Source of the DNA: Saccharibacillus sacchari DSM 19268
Lineage (GTDB): Bacteria; Bacillota; Bacilli; Paenibacillales; Paenibacillaceae
Assembly: GCF_000585395.1 (NCBI RefSeq)
Contig: NZ_KK073875.1
Span: forward strand, 845,311-909,310
DNA length: 64,000 nucleotides
Direction: 5' to 3'
Position numbers and translations under genes: made by a program. Position 1 is the first letter of the stretch. Every line of letters starts with the position of its first letter. Shown here piece after piece: positions 53,344-61,841 of this stretch. The notes below the pieces were generated by a model that was not told the origin of the DNA, ran no database searches, and saw only the letters and a list, made by a program, of their open reading frames with translations.

Positions 53344-53646
53344 GTGACCAAGCAACGTCAGCACTACAACGAAGAGTTCAAGAAAAAAGCCGTCCAGTAT
53401 GTGCAGGAGCAAACCAAAACGCTGCCGGAGATCGCCGAGGAGATGCAGATTCCAGCCGGCACACTCAAGAACTGGATGACGAAATATCGGTCATTCGAGA
53501 ATGAGCCGGTCGTCACTGCTAATGCCGAAAAGCTCCGGGAAATGGAAGCCAAGCTTAAAGCCTCCGAGCGAGAAAAGAACGATTTGGAAGAGGAACTCGC
53601 GATCCTAAAAAAGGCGCTTCACATCTTCAGCAAAGAAAAGAACTGA
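53344..53646 (+). CDS. IS3-family OrfA (HTH protein)
   Basis: DNA-binding OrfA of 100 residues: TKQRQHYNEEFKKKAVQYVQ, then a helix-turn-helix LPEIAEEMQIPAGTLKNWMT, and a C-terminal leucine-zipper-like coiled coil KASEREKNDLEEELAILKKA used for multimerisation. The GTG at 53344 has GAGGTGG upstream. OrfB is in the -1 frame and opens before the OrfA stop near an A-rich AAAGAAAAG stretch (53632-53640), where a programmed -1 slip would make the OrfAB transposase. Confidence 0.9.
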   Translation: MTKQRQHYNEEFKKKAVQYVQEQTKTLPEIAEEMQIPAGTLKNWMTKYRSFENEPVVTANAEKLREMEAKLKASEREKNDLEEELAILKKALHIFSKEKN

Positions 53647-53693
53647 GATTTGCGTTCATCGAAGCTCATCGCTCCGAGTTTCGAATTGAGAAG

Positions 53694-54515
53694 ATGTGCA
53701 CAGTCCTTCAAGTCGCTCGGAGCGGTTTTTACGCGTGGCGTTCTCGCCGACAAAGTGCGCAAAAGCAGCGTAAAGGTCAGGTGCAGCAGCAGATCACCGT
53801 TCTTTTCCACGACCACTACTCGCGATACGGCAGTCCCAAAATGACGAAGTTACTTCATCGTCGTGGCGTTCGAATTTCGAGCCGAACCGTGAGTCTCTAC
53901 ATGCGCGAGCTCGGACTTCGTTCGTGCGTCAGTCGCAAGTTTCGAGTCCAAACGACCGATTCTGCCCACCCTTCGCCCGTTGCGCCGAATGTGTTAAACC
54001 AGAATTTTGTGGCGACCGCGCCTAACGAAAAATGGGTGGCCGACGTGACGTCTATTCCTTGTCGACAAGGCCGGTTATATTTGGCGAGTGTCATGGATTT
54101 GTACACGCGCGAAATCGTAGGCTGGTGTTTGCGTGACCGCATGACCGAAGATCTCGTTGTAGAGGCGTTGAAAATCGCTTACCAGGCGAAGAAACCGAAG
54201 CCCGGACTCCTCCACCACTCGGATCGTGGGTCGCAATACGCCTCCAAAACCTACCGCAAGCAGCTTGAATGCTACCAGATGACCGCCAGTATGAGTCGAA
54301 AAGGAAACTGTTATGACAACGCCGTTATTGAAGCCTTTCACAGTGTATTAAAGAAAGAATTGGTGTACGTGACTCGGTTCCAAACGCATGCCCAAGCTTA
54401 CGACGAGTTATACACGTATCTCGAATTTTTCTACAACCGCAAACGGATGCACAGTGCGCTGGGCTATCTTTCTCCTGTTCAGTTTGCCGCACGCTGGCGA
54501 CAACATTCGGCTTGA
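53694..54515 (+). CDS. IS3-family transposase OrfB (DDE integrase)
   Basis: Catalytic part of 273 residues from ATG 53694; the frame is open upstream to about 53637 (ELRFAFIEAHRSEFRIEKMC), the normal IS3 OrfB beginning, so translation most likely arises by -1 frameshifting. The DDE residues are in NEKWVADVTSIP, LLHHSDRGSQYAS and NCYDNAVIEAFHSVLKKEL; the end YNRKRMHSALGYLSPVQF is typical for the IS150/IS3 groups. No internal stop or frameshift damages it. Confidence 0.93.
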   Translation: MCTVLQVARSGFYAWRSRRQSAQKQRKGQVQQQITVLFHDHYSRYGSPKMTKLLHRRGVRISSRTVSLYMRELGLRSCVSRKFRVQTTDSAHPSPVAPNVLNQNFVATAPNEKWVADVTSIPCRQGRLYLASVMDLYTREIVGWCLRDRMTEDLVVEALKIAYQAKKPKPGLLHHSDRGSQYASKTYRKQLECYQMTASMSRKGNCYDNAVIEAFHSVLKKELVYVTRFQTHAQAYDELYTYLEFFYNRKRMHSALGYLSPVQFAARWRQHSA

Positions 54516-54704
54516 ATCGGTCACTTAAAAAGTTGTCCATTTTCTTGACATAGGTACATCTCGATCCGTTAAAAATCCTCAACTGCTCCAAAAGCCCGCT
54601 AAGCGTCGTCTGGATCCGTTACATTTTCATCACTTTCTCATACCGCGGAAAACCTCATCGGTTTTCCTTTTCTTTTACCGCATCTTTTCTCAAACTCAAA
54701 TTTT

Positions 54705-56108
54705 TCAATTCGGGATCGGAATATCGACGTCCCGCGAAGCGTCCTGCACGCGGTACGTTCCCGCGTTGATCGAAAACTCGCTGCCTTCCGGAATGTTCGG
54801 GAATACGTCGATCTGAAATCCGAAGTCGCCGGTGTATTTATTGCTGGTTTGTTTAGGGTCGGACAGATAGGTTTTGCCGTCGACTTTAAGTTTCGTTCCG
54901 CTCATCATTTGGAATTTGTTTTGGGTCAGCGTCTGGACATGCACATCGTTACCTTGCCTTGTCACTTTGTAATCCATCACGCTCTGATCCGGCATCGTCT
55001 GTTGGAGACGCTGCGCTTGATCGCTCGGGGCGGCAACGGGCGTCCAAAGATCGGGATATTCGTTGACCACTGCCGCATTCCGCAGTTGAAGCGTCAAAGA
55101 CCGATCCCTCACATCGTCCACGGCGTAATCCACGAAATTGAAGTAAAGAGCTTCCGGAGCAGTCGGCCCGGTATCTGCAAGCATATTCGCGCTCATCGGT
55201 GCAGGGTTCCATCTGCCTTTGACTTCTTTCTCGTCCACTCGCAGACTCACCTCTTCGTAGTACAAAAACCCGGAACCGTCCGCAGCCGTTTTTTGTGCGC
55301 GTATCAACGGGATTCGCAGCTCGAAAGGACCGACTTCCGCTACTTCCAGTCTCATTCCCGTGCGTTCTTCAAGAGCCGCCTGTTCTTCGATCGGCAGGGC
55401 ATACCCGAAAGTGACAGCTTCCCCGTTATCGATCGTGAAATCGATGACCCAATCTTCGGGAATCGTATCGACGATCTGGATCGTTGAGTAGGTTAAGTTT
55501 TTCAGCGTCAACCGATACTTTTTATTCTGGCTGTCCGCAGACAGATTGCTTTCGAAATATTGAGTAAGCGTCTGATTCGTCAGATCTTCGCCGTCCGGTT
55601 GGAACAAACTTCGTTCTCCAAGCATCGGCAGACTCTCTCCGCTATCCAAATCAGTTAATGTCATTTGTTCGAATTCGAACGTAGTGAATCCGCGATTTTG
55701 CAAATCGGCCAAGCTCAAATGAAGCGCGATTTGATCGTCCTGCTCCGACGGTTTGCGGCCTACGACCACGCTGTTCAGCATCACTTCGATGCCTTCGACC
55801 TCAGTTGAAATGCCGACCTGTTGGCCCATTTCGACCGTGGCGACTTCTTGCTGCATCAATGGATTAAAATAAACAGCGGCTCCTCCGGCCGTCGCGAGAA
55901 TTGCGGCGGCAGATGCAGCCATCACCCAACGACGAGCGCGCGAAACGCTGCGCTTCTCCTCCGACGGCGTCTTGGGCTGTTCGCTCCAACCGGAACGACG
56001 GCGCTTCACTTCCAATTGAATTCGACTCCACATCTCGTCATAGTCCGGGCTGCCATCCGAAAGATTGCGCATTCGCTGTTGTACATGCTGTTCAGTAATT
56101 CGAGACAT
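54705..56108 (-). CDS. DUF4179 membrane anti-sigma-like protein (cassette 3)
   Basis: Protein of 467 residues. Cytoplasmic N-terminus (1-60, MSRITEQHVQQRM and DYDEMWSRIQLEVKRRRSGW), one membrane helix (WVMAASAAAILATAGGAAVY, about 61-80), then an extracytoplasmic part with the DUF4179 domain (about 95-190) and a further beta-rich region that ends in DVDIPIPN. It overlaps the sigma stop by 17 bp. It should keep its sigma factor inactive until a wall or membrane signal arrives. Clearly paralogous to the genes at 56805 and 59312. Confidence 0.85.
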   Translation of the reverse strand: MSRITEQHVQQRMRNLSDGSPDYDEMWSRIQLEVKRRRSGWSEQPKTPSEEKRSVSRARRWVMAASAAAILATAGGAAVYFNPLMQQEVATVEMGQQVGISTEVEGIEVMLNSVVVGRKPSEQDDQIALHLSLADLQNRGFTTFEFEQMTLTDLDSGESLPMLGERSLFQPDGEDLTNQTLTQYFESNLSADSQNKKYRLTLKNLTYSTIQIVDTIPEDWVIDFTIDNGEAVTFGYALPIEEQAALEERTGMRLEVAEVGPFELRIPLIRAQKTAADGSGFLYYEEVSLRVDEKEVKGRWNPAPMSANMLADTGPTAPEALYFNFVDYAVDDVRDRSLTLQLRNAAVVNEYPDLWTPVAAPSDQAQRLQQTMPDQSVMDYKVTRQGNDVHVQTLTQNKFQMMSGTKLKVDGKTYLSDPKQTSNKYTGDFGFQIDVFPNIPEGSEFSINAGTYRVQDASRDVDIPIPN

Positions 56109-56628
56109 GGTGGTCACTTCCTTTCCCTCGCGAATTCGAAGACTTTTCGTACAATTTCTTCAACATCTTCAGGCCCCGATTGATTCTTGATTTAGCTGTT
56201 CCTACTGGGATATCCAAAGCTTCCGCGGTTTCTGCCGTTGATAGATCAGCCATATAATACAGCAACATGGCTTCCCGCACTTTGGGCTTTAATCGACTGA
56301 GCAATTGCCCAAATTCGTCAGCAGCCTCTACTCGTTCATATTCATTCTCTACCGATTGCGCCGGGCGCAGCGGCAGATGGATTGAAAATGCTTTTTTCTC
56401 TTTTTGCTGTCCGTTCGTTCGGCGCCGCATCAACGAATGGCATTCGTTAGCGGCGATTCGCATCAGCCAGGCTTTGATATATTCAACTTTGCTCCGATCT
56501 GCCAACATTGCTTTGACGAACACTTCCTGACAGATATCTTCCGCATCCGTCTGGTTGCGCAGCATATGTAAGCAGTATCGGTATACGTCTTCTTTGTACG
56601 TCCGAAATAACGTATTATCGTCCACCAT
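56092..56628 (-). CDS. ECF sigma factor (cassette 3)
   Basis: Sigma factor of 178 residues, SigV/SigX-like. Region 2: RNQTDAEDICQEVFVKAMLA and IKAWLMRIAANECHSLMRRR; region 4: AMLLYYMADLSTAETAEALD and IPVGTAKSRINRGLKML. Almost the same blocks occur in the two neighbouring sigma factors. A CGAACT-N17-GTCT motif lies 45-71 bp upstream. It ends inside the start of its anti-sigma gene. Its target genes are not visible, apart from its own operon. Confidence 0.93.
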   Translation of the reverse strand: MVDDNTLFRTYKEDVYRYCLHMLRNQTDAEDICQEVFVKAMLADRSKVEYIKAWLMRIAANECHSLMRRRTNGQQKEKKAFSIHLPLRPAQSVENEYERVEAADEFGQLLSRLKPKVREAMLLYYMADLSTAETAEALDIPVGTAKSRINRGLKMLKKLYEKSSNSRGKGSDHHVSNY

Positions 56629-56672
56629 TTCTCACGCCTTTCGCCCCTCTGTATCCTTTATACCTTGTATAA

Positions 56673-56699
56673 AGACTCGCGAGCAAAAGAAACAGTTCG
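56673..56699 (-). promoter_or_regulatory. Candidate ECF promoter, cassette 3
   Basis: Minus-strand CGAACT (56694-56699), 17 bp, GTCT (56673-56676). Confidence 0.5.
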
Positions 56700-56716
56700 C
56701 TTTTTTAGAAAAAAAT

Positions 56717-56757
56717 TAAAGCCCGACTTCTTTCGTCATTGAAAGAAATCGGGCTTG
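56717..56757 (-). terminator. Terminator of sigma cassette 2
   Basis: AAAGCCCGA and TCGGGCTT with an inner TTCTTTC/GAAAGAA stem; TTTAATTTTTTT follows on the minus strand. It overlaps no gene and insulates cassette 3, whose promoter starts just after it. Confidence 0.85.
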
Positions 56758-56804
56758 ATTATATATTGCTGATTTGGCGTAGAAGCTCTAAAACCTAATT
56801 CCCC

Positions 56805-58586
56805 TCACTTCCGCAAAACAATCTCCGTATCCAGCGACGGATCGATTTGGCTGTATAACCCCAACTTGAGCTCCAGCTCTGCGCTCTGCGGAACATTTTT
56901 ATACACATCGACCCGGTAATCGCCATTCGGACGGTAGTATTCATGGGACGAACTACCATCTGCCTGATAGGTCTCACCTTTCACGTTCACAATAGGCGCT
57001 TCCAGCAGATGCAATGAATTCTCGGTCTCCGTAATGACTTTAAGATTGTTGCCTTCACGCGAGTAACGGTAATGCAGGACGCTGCCGTCCGGCAGCTTGG
57101 CATCGATTTGTTGTTCTTGTTTTGTCGGAGCAGCAAGAACGGTTGCGCTCCCCTTCGGTGCTTCGCGAACCACTACAGCATTTTGCAAACGAATTTTCAG
57201 CGGGCCCGTAGTCAGGTTACGCATGGCTTCGCTCATAAAACGGAAAGATAACGCCTCTTGTCCTTGAGTCGCTTGACCGAAAGAAACAAGCAAAGGATTG
57301 TCTGCATGTTCGCCTTCCTTGGATTCGAATTTCTCCGCAACAAGTACCGACTTTTCATAGTACAGAACAAGCCCGTCGTACAGCTTCCGGTCCTGCCGTT
57401 CTCTTTCGATCGGAAGATACACGCCATAGGCACTGACATCGGCTTGCCCAAGCTTCCATCCGATTTTTTGTTCGATTTCCGAAGCGTTCTCCGGCATGAT
57501 TTGAACCACCCGGTCTTGAGCCTGCGTTCCGTCAAGCGTGAAATCGATCTGCCAAGACCCTTCGATCTTTTCAACCATTTCGGCGTAACTATAAGTTAAA
57601 GTCAAAGCTTGGCGTTCTTCGGCGCTTATGCCGTATAATTCGTAATTCATACTGAACGTATCATCTCCCCTACCTCCTGAAGTGGGTGCTATGGTTCGGG
57701 TGCCGGTATTTAAAAGAAGCTGTGTTTGAGTCTCGGAAAACAAGGATTCCGGAGGCGAAGACAAACTGTAAGCCTCCGTTCCTTGAAGCTTATAATTTAA
57801 CGTTAACAGCCCTTGCTCTTCGTCCCATTTCGAATCGGTGAGCAATACGGACGCGCCTTGGAGTGAAGGAATGGGGTATTCGGTTTGATCCTTAACAACA
57901 CCCTCTAGCGGAATATCTTGACGACGCACCGTATACAGATCGCTTGTTTCGAAACGGAAGCGGCGAATCTGTCCTTCCTCGGCCCAATCCCCGTCGAATA
58001 CTTGAGCGTCAGACACGTTCTGCATGCCTTGTCGCAGATCGAAGCTGGCTCCTTTCCATTCCTGCGTTGCGCCGCTGTCCAAGTCCGTCAGGCGCGTCGA
58101 TGCGAATCCGGCGTACTCGGCATTCGGCACGTTCAAACCATCCAGACTCATTTGCAGCACGAGTCTGTCGTTTTGTTTTTCCGTTGTGCCTTTACCTTGA
58201 AAACGTCCTTGAATCAGGTTGTTGATCGTCAGCTTAATCCCGTCGACCGTAGCCGAGGCTTCCAACGCTTGTCCGGCAGGCGCCGTGTAGGCTTTGCTCG
58301 CTTCGTTTAAGTTTGAAGTCACTGTAGATGCAGGTTCGGTCGCTAGGTCCGTTTGCCAAAACAGTACGCCTGCAACGGCTGCGCAAGCCAACACACCCGC
58401 TCCCGCAGACATGGTCCATCCTCGGCGCAACGATCTTTTTTCCGCAGATGCGCCTTCGGCTTTCCATCCCGATCTTCGTTTGTCGACTTCAAGGAGAATC
58501 CGTTTTCGCATGCCGGCGTAATCCGGATTGTCGTCTTCCAATTCGCGCAGTTCCCGTTCCGTAGTCGGATCAGTAATTCGAGACAT
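56805..58586 (-). CDS. DUF4179 membrane anti-sigma-like protein (cassette 2)
   Basis: Protein of 593 residues. N-terminus MSRITDPTTERELRELEDDN and KRILLEVDKRRSGWKAEG, membrane helix WTMSAGAGVLACAAVAGVLF (about 55-75), then a long extracytoplasmic part with DUF4179 (about 90-190) and an additional beta-rich region reaching QIDPSLDTEIVLRK. ATG 58586 has GGAAG at 8 nt and matches the start of the paralogs. The outer part is about 130 residues longer than in cassette 3, so the sensed signals may differ. Confidence 0.85.
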   Translation of the reverse strand: MSRITDPTTERELRELEDDNPDYAGMRKRILLEVDKRRSGWKAEGASAEKRSLRRGWTMSAGAGVLACAAVAGVLFWQTDLATEPASTVTSNLNEASKAYTAPAGQALEASATVDGIKLTINNLIQGRFQGKGTTEKQNDRLVLQMSLDGLNVPNAEYAGFASTRLTDLDSGATQEWKGASFDLRQGMQNVSDAQVFDGDWAEEGQIRRFRFETSDLYTVRRQDIPLEGVVKDQTEYPIPSLQGASVLLTDSKWDEEQGLLTLNYKLQGTEAYSLSSPPESLFSETQTQLLLNTGTRTIAPTSGGRGDDTFSMNYELYGISAEERQALTLTYSYAEMVEKIEGSWQIDFTLDGTQAQDRVVQIMPENASEIEQKIGWKLGQADVSAYGVYLPIERERQDRKLYDGLVLYYEKSVLVAEKFESKEGEHADNPLLVSFGQATQGQEALSFRFMSEAMRNLTTGPLKIRLQNAVVVREAPKGSATVLAAPTKQEQQIDAKLPDGSVLHYRYSREGNNLKVITETENSLHLLEAPIVNVKGETYQADGSSSHEYYRPNGDYRVDVYKNVPQSAELELKLGLYSQIDPSLDTEIVLRK

Positions 58587-59103
58587 GAACATCGCTTCCT
58601 TTCTTCATATGTGGCTCCCGTTCTTCCTTCAGCTTTCTGAGCGACTTTAATCCCCGATTGATTCTCGATTTGACGGTTCCAAGCGGTAAGCCCAACATTT
58701 CGGCCACCTCCGCCATCGGCAGATCCGCCGTGTAGTAAAGCAGCAGCACCTCTCGAAATTTCGGCTTGATCTGTCCGAGCAACAAGCCGAATTCCGCTTT
58801 CGTTTCGCGACGTTCATAAGTGCTTTCGACCGATTGCGCATACTGAAGCGGATCGTTTTGCAGAAAAACCTTTTGTTCCTTTTCCCGACCTCGGCTTCTG
58901 CGCCGCATGAGACTATGGCATTCGTTTGCCGCGATCCGCAGCAGCCACGCTTTTTCGTTGCGAAGATCGCTTCGGTCCGCCAACATCGCTTTCACGAAAA
59001 CTTCCTGGCAGATGTCTTCCGCATCGCCTTTATGTTTGAGCATGTACAGACAGTATCGATACACCGTCGTTTTATAATCTTCGAACAACTCCAGGTCGTT
59101 CAT
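58570..59103 (-). CDS. ECF sigma factor (cassette 2)
   Basis: Sigma factor of 177 residues. MNDLELFEDYKTTVYRYCLY, GDAEDICQEVFVKAMLADRS, KAWLLRIAANECHSLMRRR and LLLYYTADLPMAEVAEMLGL with PLGTVKSRINRGLKSL. The ATG at 59103 is chosen by comparison with the paralogs; a GTG four codons upstream is possible. It overlaps the anti-sigma gene by 17 bp. A GGAACC-N17-GTCC motif lies 75-101 bp upstream. Confidence 0.92.
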   Translation of the reverse strand: MNDLELFEDYKTTVYRYCLYMLKHKGDAEDICQEVFVKAMLADRSDLRNEKAWLLRIAANECHSLMRRRSRGREKEQKVFLQNDPLQYAQSVESTYERRETKAEFGLLLGQIKPKFREVLLLYYTADLPMAEVAEMLGLPLGTVKSRINRGLKSLRKLKEEREPHMKKGSDVHVSNY

Positions 59104-59177
59104 CCCTCTTCTCACATCCTTGTCGACTTCCGTTTGCCTTCTTCAATGATCATGAACGAGCGCGCGCTTCTTATAGA

Positions 59178-59204
59178 GGACTTATGAAACCGTGAAGAGG
59201 TTCC
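59178..59204 (-). promoter_or_regulatory. Candidate ECF promoter, cassette 2
   Basis: Minus-strand GGAACC (59199-59204), 17 bp, GTCC (59178-59181). Confidence 0.55.
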
Positions 59205-59266
59205 CGTTTGGCGATTCGTCGAAAAACTTAATTATACGCCTGCTCTTGAATGAACAAACGCGAAAA

Positions 59267-59300
59267 AAAACCGCCGGGGACGCAAATCCCCGGCGGTTTT
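59267..59300 (-). terminator. Terminator of sigma cassette 1
   Basis: AAAACCGCCGGGGA (59267-59280) and TCCCCGGCGGTTTT (59287-59300), perfect 14 bp with a 6-nt loop and a T run on the minus strand, 12 nt after the anti-sigma stop. Confidence 0.92.
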
Positions 59301-59311
59301 CGGTCGATGTT

Positions 59312-61153
59312 TTATTTGCGGATGACGACGGTGGCGTTTTTCGAGTCGTCAACGGTTCCGTAAGCTTGAAGCCCGAGTTCGAACTTCTCGCCTTCCGGTA
59401 CGTCGTCGAAAACATAGACGCGGTCGTAATAGCCGTTTTCGGTATTCCGAACCGAAATAGCCGAAAATTCGTCCGTGTCGTGAGCATAAGATTTCCCGTC
59501 GACCTTCAATCGGATGCCTTCATAGATGTTCATGCCTTCCGGTCTTTGGACCTGAACCAAGACCTTACTTCCTTCGCGGTGCACGATATACTTGATCGGA
59601 AGTCCTTCCGGAAGGGTATCCGTCGTCGGTTGTTCTTTTTCCGTCGGCACCGGGATTTGTTTCCAGTAATCGTCGTGCCGGCGCACGACCCAGGCATTGC
59701 TGAACGTCGCGGTCAACGGTTTGTTGCGGAAATCGTAGGTTTCCCAATAGTCGTACGTCATCTGGCCGGCCGTCGCGTTTTTGGACATGCCCTGTACGCC
59801 GAATTTGATATACTCCTGCTCGCCTTCCCGTCCTTGCTTGATCCGCGTCGTCGGAACCGGATCTTGAGAACCGGAAGTCGTGACTTCGCCGTCCGTGATG
59901 GAAATGCTGTAATCCACGATCTGACCGTCTTTCAAGACGCTTTCCGAATCCTCTTCATTTCGATAAACCGGAATCGTAACGCCGTAAGCGTCCAACTGCG
60001 CTTCGCCCAGCGTCCAGCCGGTCTTTTCCGTCAGTTCCGACGCGTCTTCGACAGGGATCGTTTCCGTTTCAACGATGGCTTTCGACGAATCGAGCGTGAA
60101 ATCGATCGTCCACGGACCTTCGATAACCCGAACCGGCTCAGCGTAGCTGAAAGTCATCGTCATATCGGCAATCTGGTCTTCGGTCAGGCCTTTGACATTG
60201 TACTCGCCTTCCGCTTCGCTCACTCCCGGCTCCGGTTCGATCGGTTCGCTCCAACCTCCCGGTCCCAGATCTTTATCGCCCACTTTCAGTCTTATCGAGT
60301 TTCCCCTATCCATCATGAGCGTATTCGAATCCTCCGTATCAAGTCTCGGCACGTTTTCGTTCGGCAGGAACTTGATCTTCATCAGCCCTTGCTTCTGATC
60401 CCAATCGATATCGGTAATTTTGATTTTGAAATTCCGATCCGGCAGCACGGTATATTCTTCGCCCAGCTTCACGCTGCCCTCGATCGGAACAGTCGCGCGG
60501 CGAATCATGTACAAGCCGGACGTTTCCAGACGATAGCGATGCTGCCCTTCCGTATCGTCGAGATCTCCGGTCACTCTCGACGTTGTGTTCAGCGTCCGAT
60601 TGGCTTCCCAATCTCCGATGCTGCGAACATCGTCCGTATTGAAATCGCCCATGCTCAATTCCAGCTTTTTGCCGGTATCGAGATCGATGATCGACGCTTT
60701 GTCGAATGCAGCGTAGCGCACGTTTTCGCTGCCGAAACCGCTGAGCGACAAGTCGAGTACCATTCGTTTTTGCGCTTCGCTTTGTCCGTAACTTCGATCC
60801 ATCCCTTGAACCGCGCTATTCACTTTCAACATAATCCCGTCCACTTCCGCCTGTGCGCCAATCGACTGACCGAGCGGAGCTGCTTTCGCGTCCGGAAGCA
60901 ACGTTTGGATATAGCCTTGCGAAGCCGCCGCTCCCAATGCGATTACGGCCGCCAACGCCGCGCAAGTCACGGGCATGAGCCATCTTTTCTTCGTCGACTG
61001 TTTGCGAATCGGCGCGGCAGCCTGTTCCTGCCAACCCGATCCCCGCTTGTCCGCCTCCAGTCGTATCCGGTTCCACATCGCGTCGTAGTTCGGGTTTTCT
61101 TTTTTCAATCCGCGCAGCTTCTTTTCCGTCTCGTTTTCAGTAGCTCGAAGCAC
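59312..61153 (-). CDS. DUF4179 membrane anti-sigma-like protein (cassette 1)
   Basis: Protein of 613 residues. RATENETEKKLRGLKKENPN and NRIRLEADKRGSGWQEQ in the cytoplasm, helix WLMPVTCAALAAVIALGAAA (about 57-76), then DUF4179 (about 95-195) and a large extracytoplasmic region with many beta strands, ending DDSKNATVVIRK. The start is likely GTG 61153 (AGAAGG at 8 nt), which aligns with the MSRIT start of the paralogs. It overlaps the sigma gene by 17 bp, as do the other two. Confidence 0.84.
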   Translation of the reverse strand: MLRATENETEKKLRGLKKENPNYDAMWNRIRLEADKRGSGWQEQAAAPIRKQSTKKRWLMPVTCAALAAVIALGAAASQGYIQTLLPDAKAAPLGQSIGAQAEVDGIMLKVNSAVQGMDRSYGQSEAQKRMVLDLSLSGFGSENVRYAAFDKASIIDLDTGKKLELSMGDFNTDDVRSIGDWEANRTLNTTSRVTGDLDDTEGQHRYRLETSGLYMIRRATVPIEGSVKLGEEYTVLPDRNFKIKITDIDWDQKQGLMKIKFLPNENVPRLDTEDSNTLMMDRGNSIRLKVGDKDLGPGGWSEPIEPEPGVSEAEGEYNVKGLTEDQIADMTMTFSYAEPVRVIEGPWTIDFTLDSSKAIVETETIPVEDASELTEKTGWTLGEAQLDAYGVTIPVYRNEEDSESVLKDGQIVDYSISITDGEVTTSGSQDPVPTTRIKQGREGEQEYIKFGVQGMSKNATAGQMTYDYWETYDFRNKPLTATFSNAWVVRRHDDYWKQIPVPTEKEQPTTDTLPEGLPIKYIVHREGSKVLVQVQRPEGMNIYEGIRLKVDGKSYAHDTDEFSAISVRNTENGYYDRVYVFDDVPEGEKFELGLQAYGTVDDSKNATVVIRK

Positions 61154-61670
61154 GACCTTCACCTTCTTTCTCCGGCATCGCCGATTCTTGTTCCGTCAAC
61201 TTTTTTAACGATTTCAATCCCCGACTGATTCTCGATTTCGCCGTTCCGATCGGTACGCCCAGCGCATCTGCCGTCTCGTTCGTGGACAGGTCCGCCATAT
61301 AATACAGCAGCAGCGCCTCGCGCAGCTTCGGCTTCAGTCGTCCCAACAGCTCCTCGAACTCTCCCGACGTCTCGATCCGCTCATATGCCTGCTCGACCGA
61401 TTGCGGAGAACGCAGCGGCATGCCCAGCCAAAACGCTCGCTTTTCCTTGATCTCGCCGTTCGTTCGGCGTCGCAGCATCGAATGGCACTCGTTAGCCGCG
61501 ATCTTCATCAGCCATGCTTTCACGTATTCGATGCCGCTTCGGTCTGCCACCAGCGCCTTCACGAATACCTCTTGGCATACATCCTCCGCGTCCGCGCGAC
61601 TGCGAAGCATGTACAGGCAGTAATGGTAGACCGCCTCTTTATGGGTTTCAAAAAGTTCTTTATCGTTCAA
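61137..61670 (-). CDS. ECF sigma factor (cassette 1)
   Basis: Sigma factor of 177 residues with a TTG start (AAGGAAG 9 nt upstream). NDKELFETHKEAVYHYCLYM, ADAEDVCQEVFVKALVADRS, KAWLMKIAANECHSMLRRR, then LLYYMADLSTNETADALGVP and IGTAKSRISRGLKSLK. It is closest to the other two tandem sigma factors, so the region grew by duplication. A GGAACC-N17-GTTC motif lies 49-75 bp upstream. Confidence 0.93.
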   Translation of the reverse strand: MNDKELFETHKEAVYHYCLYMLRSRADAEDVCQEVFVKALVADRSGIEYVKAWLMKIAANECHSMLRRRTNGEIKEKRAFWLGMPLRSPQSVEQAYERIETSGEFEELLGRLKPKLREALLLYYMADLSTNETADALGVPIGTAKSRISRGLKSLKKLTEQESAMPEKEGEGRASSY

Positions 61671-61718
61671 CGTTTCTCACTTCCTTTGCCCCTCTGTGTA
61701 GTGATCACTCGACCATAA

Positions 61719-61745
61719 GAACACGCGGGGGATCAAATAGGTTCC
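61719..61745 (-). promoter_or_regulatory. Candidate ECF promoter, cassette 1
   Basis: Minus-strand GGAACC (61740-61745), 17 bp, GTTC (61719-61722). Confidence 0.55.
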
Positions 61746-61772
61746 ATTTTCGCTTCGGAAATTTTTCATGGC

Positions 61773-61796
61773 AAAAAGGACGGCCGGGGGCCGTCC
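61773..61796 (-). terminator. Terminator shielding the sigma array
   Basis: GGACGGCC (61778-61785) and GGCCGTCC (61789-61796), 3-nt loop, T run on the minus strand. It stops transcripts from the thioredoxin side. Confidence 0.8.
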
Positions 61797-61841
61797 GGAA
61801 AGGTATAGAGGAATCTTGTTCATGTGGTGAAGGAAGACGCT

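Larger units (their letters stand above)
53289..54539 (+). mobile_element. IS3-family insertion sequence
   Basis: About 1.25 kb with two ORFs. The ends are inverted: TGGACATACCCTTAAGTGACC at the left and, read inward from the right, TGGACAACTTTTTAAGTGACC. Terminal dinucleotides are TG and CA. No clear target duplication was seen next to these ends, so exact borders may be off by several bases. OrfB keeps all DDE residues, so the element may be active. Confidence 0.85.
53139..54621. repeat. TAACGGAT repeat cluster split by the IS element
   Basis: TAACGGAT occurs at 53139 (TAACGGATACTATGTCC) and within TTTAACGGATCG at 53187-53198 (then CATGTCC) in direct orientation, and as CGATCCGTTAAA (54562-54573) and GGATCCGTTA (54612-54621) in inverted orientation beyond the IS. 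The 12-bp TTTAACGGATCG/CGATCCGTTAAA are exact inverses. Confidence 0.7.
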
